A stretch of DNA of 9,310 nt. Origin: Spirochaetia bacterium (GTDB lineage Bacteria > Spirochaetota > Spirochaetia > Treponematales > Treponemataceae). The stretch covers positions 1-9,310 of the forward strand of contig CAAGIZ010000015.1 in the NCBI GenBank assembly GCA_900770075.1, in the 5' to 3' direction. A program made the translations under genes and the position numbers. Below are positions 5,401-9,310 of this stretch, in pieces; positions within the stretch are counted from its first letter, which is position 1; every line of letters starts with the position of its first letter. Under the pieces are notes generated by a model. That model saw only the letters and a program-made list of their open reading frames with translations, ran no database searches and was not told the DNA's origin.

Positions 5401-6747
5401 CTACCTTTCCTTTAATTTCCTGCAGCACAAGAAAAAAGTCGGAATCAAAAAACCGTCTGCCAAAAGCCAGGCCAAAGGGCTTGCCGCACAGGCAGCGGCA
5501 AAACCAAACACAGGAATAAAGACAATGCCAATTATTCCCCGCCCCACAAGTTCAAAAACTCCGGCAAAAACGGCAATGCCCGAAAAACCCATTCCCTGAA
5601 TCATAAACCTTACGACATTCACAAGAACCAGAAGAACGTAACAGGCACTGTTTACAAGCAAAAACAGGCGCACGTTTTTGCAGACAAGGGCAACAACTTC
5701 CGCCTCCTCGTTTCTGTTCATAAATAGGCCGGTCAAAGCTTCGCTTCCAAAAAACATCACGACAAATGCAAAGGCAGAATAAATAAAGCCGATAAGGCAG
5801 GCACATAAAAGTCCGCTGTTCAACCGCCCGGTTTTTCCGGCCCCCACATTCTGCCCTCCATAAGTTGCCATGGTCGTTCCCAAAGCATCAAAAGGAGTGG
5901 CAAAAAAAACATTGATTTTGGCACCGGTCGCAATGGAAGCAACATAAACCGACCCGAGAACATTTACCGCAGCCTGCAAAATCACGGAACCGATTGCCGT
6001 AATTGAATACTGAAGACCCATGGGAACGCCCGTCCCCAGCAGGCTCAGACTCCTTGCCGGACTTAAAAACCTGTCTTCCCGGTTCAACCTTAAAATTTCA
6101 AATTTTCTGTGCATATAAAAAAGACAGATTACCCCAGCAGCCCCCTGGCTTATTACAGTCGCCCAGGCAGCTCCGGGAATTCCCCAGCCAAAACAGGCGA
6201 TAAAAACCAGGTCAAGGATGATGTTAAAAACTGCAGAAAAAATCAAAAAAAACAGCGGTGTCCTGCTGTCTCCCACAGAACGGATAATGCCAGAAAGAAG
6301 GTTATACAGGATTACGACAGGAATTCCCGCCAGAATAATCACAAAATAATCATAAGCACCGTCAATAACGTCAGCAGGAGTTTTCAGCAGCAAAAGGAGC
6401 GGCCGGCAAAAAATCACGGTAACGGCAGTCAGCACAACAGCAAAAATTCCTGCCAAAACAGCAGAATTAAAGACAAACTGCCTCATTCCGCAAAAATCCC
6501 TTGCACCGAACTTCTGGGCAACAGGAATTGCAAAGCCCGAACAAAGCCCCATGCAAAAACCGATAATCATAAAATTGAGGGAACCGGTAGACCCCACGGC
6601 AGCCAGAGCCGAAACTCCCAGAAACTGACCGACAATAATCGTATCTACAAGGTTGTAAAACTGCTGAAACAGGTATCCAAAAAAAACAGGAACCGCAAAA
6701 TTAAAGATAACTTTCAGCGGTCGTCCGACAGTCAAATCCTTTGTCAT
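5401..6747 (-). CDS. MATE family multidrug/sodium antiporter
   Basis: A 448-residue inner-membrane protein with about 12 hydrophobic helices in two repeated halves, the normal size for MATE exporters. Such proteins expel cationic drugs or metabolites in exchange for Na+ or H+. The first half opens with the typical NFAVPVFFGYLFQQFYNLVD (16-35) and GQFLGVSALAAVG (40-52). A short basic linker (about 213-227) leads to the second half, PMGLQYSITAIGS (242-254) and ATYGGQNVGAGK (294-305). The ATG at 6747 lacks a clear ribosome site but lies 10 bp past the stop of the preceding gene, which suggests translational coupling. The substrate cannot be told from sequence, and names such as norM or dinF would be guesses. 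Confidence 0.93.
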   Translation of the reverse strand: MTKDLTVGRPLKVIFNFAVPVFFGYLFQQFYNLVDTIIVGQFLGVSALAAVGSTGSLNFMIIGFCMGLCSGFAIPVAQKFGARDFCGMRQFVFNSAVLAGIFAVVLTAVTVIFCRPLLLLLKTPADVIDGAYDYFVIILAGIPVVILYNLLSGIIRSVGDSRTPLFFLIFSAVFNIILDLVFIACFGWGIPGAAWATVISQGAAGVICLFYMHRKFEILRLNREDRFLSPARSLSLLGTGVPMGLQYSITAIGSVILQAAVNVLGSVYVASIATGAKINVFFATPFDALGTTMATYGGQNVGAGKTGRLNSGLLCACLIGFIYSAFAFVVMFFGSEALTGLFMNRNEEAEVVALVCKNVRLFLLVNSACYVLLVLVNVVRFMIQGMGFSGIAVFAGVFELVGRGIIGIVFIPVFGFAAACAASPLAWLLADGFLIPTFFLCCRKLKER

Positions 6748-6757
6748 AACAGCGATA

Positions 6758-7318
6758 TTATGAATAAAACTCGCTTTTTACAATCTCAAAAACTTCTTTT
6801 TCCCGCCCCTCAAACAAAAAATTAGCAGAACTTTTAAAACACAGTTCCCAGCCTTTTTCCCGCTCAGAAAAATAGGGAAAATATTCCCGGCAGTTTTTTT
6901 CAAAATAAAGCCACAAAAAAAGCCAGATAAACTGCCCTCCCGAAGTATAGCAGGATTTTTGCGCCAGAGGAGAAGAAATTTCAATCTTAGAAATGTGAGT
7001 TCCGCCGTTTTTTTCCCCGGCCAGCTTGTTCAGTTCCATAGCCCCCTCAAAAAGGGTATAAGCCTCAAAAAGAGCCTGCTCGTCCGCCTCAATGGAAGCC
7101 GCCCTGCTGGAATTTTTCCCCAAAGCCGCAAAGGGAGACTTATAAATTCTGTAGGTATTTGCCACGTTCGCCCTCAAAACCTGTGCGCTGTGCCGGATTT
7201 TTTCCTCAAGAATTTTGTCTTCCGAAACATTTTTTTTAAGCACCACCTCCGAAAAGCCGGAAATTTTCTTTAATTTGTCCGAAAAAGCAGAAATCGCGTC
7301 CTGAATGTTGTCAGCCAT
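6758..7318 (-). CDS. Protein of unknown function, cotranscribed with MATE gene
   Basis: I do not recognise this 186-residue protein. The ATG at 7318 is preferred because GGAG lies 6 nt upstream; an ATG at 7333 and a TTG at 7435 are also in frame, and the latter would add 39 residues. The first 75 residues are rich in charged and hydrophobic residues in a helical pattern (DAISAFSDKLKKI), and the middle has a helical-looking EADEQALFEAYTLFEGAMEL. GGQFIWLFLWLYFEKN forms one hydrophobic, aromatic stretch that could be a buried helix or a single membrane segment. The tail is rich in Phe and Glu. There is no signal peptide and no cysteine cluster. It lies 10 bp before the MATE gene, so a joint role is possible but unproven. 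Confidence 0.7.
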   Translation of the reverse strand: MADNIQDAISAFSDKLKKISGFSEVVLKKNVSEDKILEEKIRHSAQVLRANVANTYRIYKSPFAALGKNSSRAASIEADEQALFEAYTLFEGAMELNKLAGEKNGGTHISKIEISSPLAQKSCYTSGGQFIWLFLWLYFEKNCREYFPYFSEREKGWELCFKSSANFLFEGREKEVFEIVKSEFYS

Positions 7319-7350
7319 AAAAATCTCCAGCATTTTTTTTTGAATTTGGA

Positions 7351-7440
7351 GCGCATCCACCGTCAATCCCGCTTTCCACGGTTCCGCTTCCGCTCCATTG
7401 CCGGCTTCCGCCGCCAACGCTTTGCGCCGTTCCAATCGGG
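7351..7440. other. GC-rich patch upstream of the unknown gene
   Basis: By hand count 59 of these 90 bases are G or C, between very AT-rich flanks (a T8 run at 7333-7340 and TAAAATTTTATTTTAAAT at 7443-7460). The plus strand repeats CTTCCGC several times. It is in frame with the unknown gene on the minus strand from a TTG at 7435, so it could be an N-terminal extension. The abrupt composition and the better start at 7318 make an inserted or repeated element equally possible. Confidence 0.4.
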
Positions 7441-7453
7441 GCTAAAATTTTAT

Positions 7454-7482
7454 TTTAAATCATCCCCTTAGTGTTCTATAAT
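7454..7482 (+). promoter_or_regulatory. Predicted sigma70-type promoter of the esterase gene
   Basis: TTTAAA at 7454-7459 and a perfect TATAAT at 7477-7482 are separated by 17 bp. Transcription would start near 7489, giving a short leader of about 27 nt with GGGGGA at 7505-7510 as ribosome site. The opposite strand probably holds the promoter for the unknown gene-MATE operon, but I could not choose a convincing pair of hexamers. Confidence 0.6.
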
Positions 7483-7515
7483 AATAGCATAACATTTAAT
7501 TTTTGGGGGAAACAA

Positions 7516-8469
7516 ATGAAAAAAACACTCGCTGCAGCCGCTGCAATCCTTCTTTGCAGTTCACTCTTTGCCCAGGAAAAACTCTGGCTCTGGCCCAAAA
7601 AAACAGGTCCCGGCTCAGAAAAAGTAAAAATCCAGCAGACCGTCGAAGACCGGGGCGGCGGAAACACCCACGACCGCATAATTTCGGGAGTAACAATGCC
7701 TTACATCGAAGTCTACAGGCCGGAAAAAGCCGCCCCGGACAAAAAGGCAGGAATCCTCATCATTCCGGGAGGCTCCTATCAGAGGATTGTATACGACAAG
7801 GAAGGAGTGCATTACGTAAAGGCCTTCAACGACGCAGGCTACACCTGCTTTGTCCTTGTCTACCGCACCCCCAACGACCCGCACAAAGACAGTTCAAAAG
7901 TTTCTCTGGCAGATGCCCAGCGGGCAATGCGGCTAATCCGCTCAAAATCAGAAGAATTGGGAATAACCCCGGACAGGCTTGGTGTTCTTGGCTCTTCTGC
8001 AGGCGGACACGTGGCAGCAAGCCTTGCACAGCGCCATGCAGAAGAAACATACCCCATGCAGGATAAGGCAGACAAGGCTCCTGACGGCAGCTGGACAAGT
8101 GCCCGCCCCGCCTTCCAGATGCTCATGTACCCGGTAATCACCATGCAGGACGGCCTTACCCACGAACTGAGTCAGAAAAACCTTCTTGGAGAAAATGCCT
8201 CCCAGGAACAAAAAGATGCCGCTTCCTGCGAAAAAAATGCCTCAAAGGACACCCCCATGGCCTGGCTCTGCTGCGCCATCAACGACAAATCCGTAAATCC
8301 CGAAACAAACGTCATGCCCTACTGGTCAGCCCTTCGCAAGGCAGGAGTCCGCACCGAACTCCACGTGTTCCCCGCAAGCGGTCACGGATTCGGCGTAATG
8401 GGAGCCTCAGGAACCGCAAGACAGTGGCAGAGCCTTTCCATAGACTGGCTTAACACCTACCTTAAATAA
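7516..8469 (+). CDS. Exported alpha/beta hydrolase, acetyl (xylan) esterase type
   Basis: A 317-residue serine hydrolase of the alpha/beta fold, close in pattern to the BD-FAE/Aes esterases that take acetyl or feruloyl groups off plant polysaccharides. Seen: a signal peptide (MKKTL, then a hydrophobic stretch to SLFA, probable cut before Gln20), the oxyanion-loop motif PGGSY at 84-88, the nucleophile elbow GSSAG with Ser161, a probable acid Asp257 in AINDKSV, and His290 in SGHGFG. All three catalytic positions are kept. Cys14 in ILLC could form a loose spirochaete-type lipobox, so a lipoprotein is the alternative. The ATG at 7516 has GGGGGA 5 nt upstream. It stands alone with its own promoter and terminator, so the neighbourhood does not tell the substrate. 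Export is confident, and polysaccharide de-acetylation is inferred from the family. Confidence 0.88.
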   Translation: MKKTLAAAAAILLCSSLFAQEKLWLWPKKTGPGSEKVKIQQTVEDRGGGNTHDRIISGVTMPYIEVYRPEKAAPDKKAGILIIPGGSYQRIVYDKEGVHYVKAFNDAGYTCFVLVYRTPNDPHKDSSKVSLADAQRAMRLIRSKSEELGITPDRLGVLGSSAGGHVAASLAQRHAEETYPMQDKADKAPDGSWTSARPAFQMLMYPVITMQDGLTHELSQKNLLGENASQEQKDAASCEKNASKDTPMAWLCCAINDKSVNPETNVMPYWSALRKAGVRTELHVFPASGHGFGVMGASGTARQWQSLSIDWLNTYLK

Positions 8470-8477
8470 ATGCCCAT

Positions 8478-8519
8478 AAAAAAAGGGAGGAACGGTCTTC
8501 AGACCGTTCCTCCCTTTTT
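8478..8519. terminator. Strong two-way intrinsic terminator
   Basis: A perfect 13-bp GC-rich stem, GGGAGGAACGGTC (8485-8497) with GACCGTTCCTCCC (8502-8514), and loop TTCA. It is flanked by seven A (8478-8484) and five T (8515-8519). It ends the esterase transcript on the plus strand and, with a T7 tail, the ABC-ATPase transcript on the minus strand. Confidence 0.93.
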
Positions 8520-8539
8520 AAAACTTCCCGGATTTTTCC

Positions 8540-9310
8540 TTACCGGGCCGTGCTTTCAAACATCATTCTGTCGTTAAGTTCTCCGGCAGCACCGAATTTT
8601 TCAAGAAGGTCTTCAACTTTCAGGTTTTTCTTTTCTTCACCCCGCACGTCGTAAACGATTCTTCCGTTCATCATCATAATAAGGCGGTTTCCGTATTTTA
8701 TGGCGTGCATCATATTGTGGGTTACCATAAAGGCAGTCAGATGGTCTTCTTCTATAAATTGCTGTGTAAGTTCAAGCACCCGGTCTGCGGTTTTCGGGTC
8801 AAGGGCAGCCGTGTGTTCGTCAAGGAGCAGCAGGCTTGGCTTACGAAGTGTTGCCATAAGCAGTGTCAGAGCCTGTCTCTGTCCGCCGGAAAGAAGTCCT
8901 ACCTTGCTGTGCATGCGCTTTTCAAGCCCCAGATCCAGAAGTTCAAGTTTTTTAAGGTAGAGTGCCCGTTCCGAACTTTTTATGCCCCAGGCAAGAGAGC
9001 GGGACTTTCCCCTCCTAAAGGCCATGGCAAGGTTTTCTTCAATTTCCATATTGGCAGCAGTACCAAGCATAGGATCCTGAAAAACCCGACCCAGATATTT
9101 TGCCCGGCGGTATTCAGGCATATTAGTCATATTTATGCCGTTAAGGACGATTTTTCCCGTATCGCAGGAATGTACACCGGCGATGAGGTTCAGCAGGGTA
9201 GATTTTCCCGCACCGTTACCGCCTATTACGGTTACAAAATCTCCGTCTTCCAGCGTAAGGTCGATTCCCAGCAGGGCTTTTTTTTCTGTAATGGTACCGG
9301 GATTAAAAGT
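8540..9310 (-). CDS. ABC transporter ATP-binding protein, TrpXYZ-like group (5' end missing)
   Basis: The 256 visible residues run to the right edge in an open frame, so the N terminus lies outside; only about 10 residues are probably missing, because the text begins just before the TFNPGT segment. An internal ATG at 9130 is not the start, since Walker A lies upstream of it. Numbered from the first visible residue: Walker A GGNGAGKST at 30-38, Q-loop VFQDP at 76-80, signature LSGGQRQ at 140-146, Walker B LLLLDE at 160-165, and the switch His198 in VTHNM. The segments GTAANMEIEENLA and GLLSGGQRQALTLLMATL match the COG1101 group. Its members pair with a TrpX-like binding protein and a TrpY-like permease, tryptophan-linked in streptococci. 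Those partners should lie upstream, to the right. The substrate is inference. Confidence 0.9.
   Translation of the reverse strand, partial: TFNPGTITEKKALLGIDLTLEDGDFVTVIGGNGAGKSTLLNLIAGVHSCDTGKIVLNGINMTNMPEYRRAKYLGRVFQDPMLGTAANMEIEENLAMAFRRGKSRSLAWGIKSSERALYLKKLELLDLGLEKRMHSKVGLLSGGQRQALTLLMATLRKPSLLLLDEHTAALDPKTADRVLELTQQFIEEDHLTAFMVTHNMMHAIKYGNRLIMMMNGRIVYDVRGEEKKNLKVEDLLEKFGAAGELNDRMMFESTAR

Noticed and set aside
7471..7515. GTG start for the esterase at 7471
   Set aside because: The TATAAT element lies within these codons, and the ATG at 7516 has a strong ribosome site and begins a textbook signal peptide.
8540..9130. ABC ATPase as a complete gene starting at ATG 9130
   Set aside because: The frame stays open to 9310 and the upstream part encodes Walker A, so the gene is cut by the window edge.
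1..9310. CRISPR array, tRNA or rRNA genes, transposase or phage genes
   Set aside because: No regularly spaced direct repeats, cloverleaf, rRNA-like segments or recombinase motifs were seen on either strand.

Overview
The window is a stretch of bacterial housekeeping and accessory genes: seven protein genes and one gene cut by the right edge, separated by short intergenic regions rich in hairpins. The best guess for the source is a saccharolytic, arginine-prototrophic spirochaete of the Treponema type. This rests on overall gene and codon style, the tandem hairpin elements between genes and the ABC ATPase type. It is inference, not proof, and a Clostridia-like Firmicute is the main alternative. 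No rRNA, tRNA, CRISPR array, phage gene or transposase was seen.

Left part (116-2409, minus strand): an argJ-argB operon encoding the N-acetylglutamate cycle and the acetylglutamate kinase step of arginine synthesis. ArgJ recycles the acetyl group. The kinase carries the N-terminal extension typical of arginine-inhibited enzymes. Upstream of argJ lie two ArgR-type operator sequences placed over the -35 element and the predicted start of transcription, so both gene expression and enzyme activity look arginine-controlled. Divergently, on the plus strand, an orphan HD-domain phosphohydrolase (2615-3319) has its own sigma70-like promoter.

Middle (3320-5312): a two-way terminator and a separate hairpin lie between the convergent HD gene and gltX. 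gltX (3518-5098, minus) encodes glutamyl-tRNA synthetase with an unusual insertion of about 45 residues in its C-terminal half. It is preceded by a leader of about 178 nt that carries a long hairpin, a 16-bp palindrome and possible alternative pairings, driven by a promoter with a perfect TATAAT.

Right-middle (5350-7318, minus): an unrecognised 186-residue protein and a MATE efflux transporter, 10 bp apart, form a probable operon that ends at an intrinsic terminator. Just upstream of the unknown gene is an abrupt 90-bp GC-rich patch (7351-7440). It may be part of a dispersed element or an N-terminal extension.

Right end (7454-9310): a secreted or periplasmic alpha/beta hydrolase of the acetyl (xylan) esterase type has its own promoter on the plus strand. 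A strong two-way terminator follows. Then comes the 3' part of an ABC-transporter ATPase on the minus strand, of the group that works with TrpX/TrpY-like binding protein and permease. Its start lies outside the window.

I did not find a clear new biological system. The most rewarding items are the paired ARG operators, the altered ArgJ cleavage motif, the structured gltX leader, the unknown MATE partner and the possible repeat elements.
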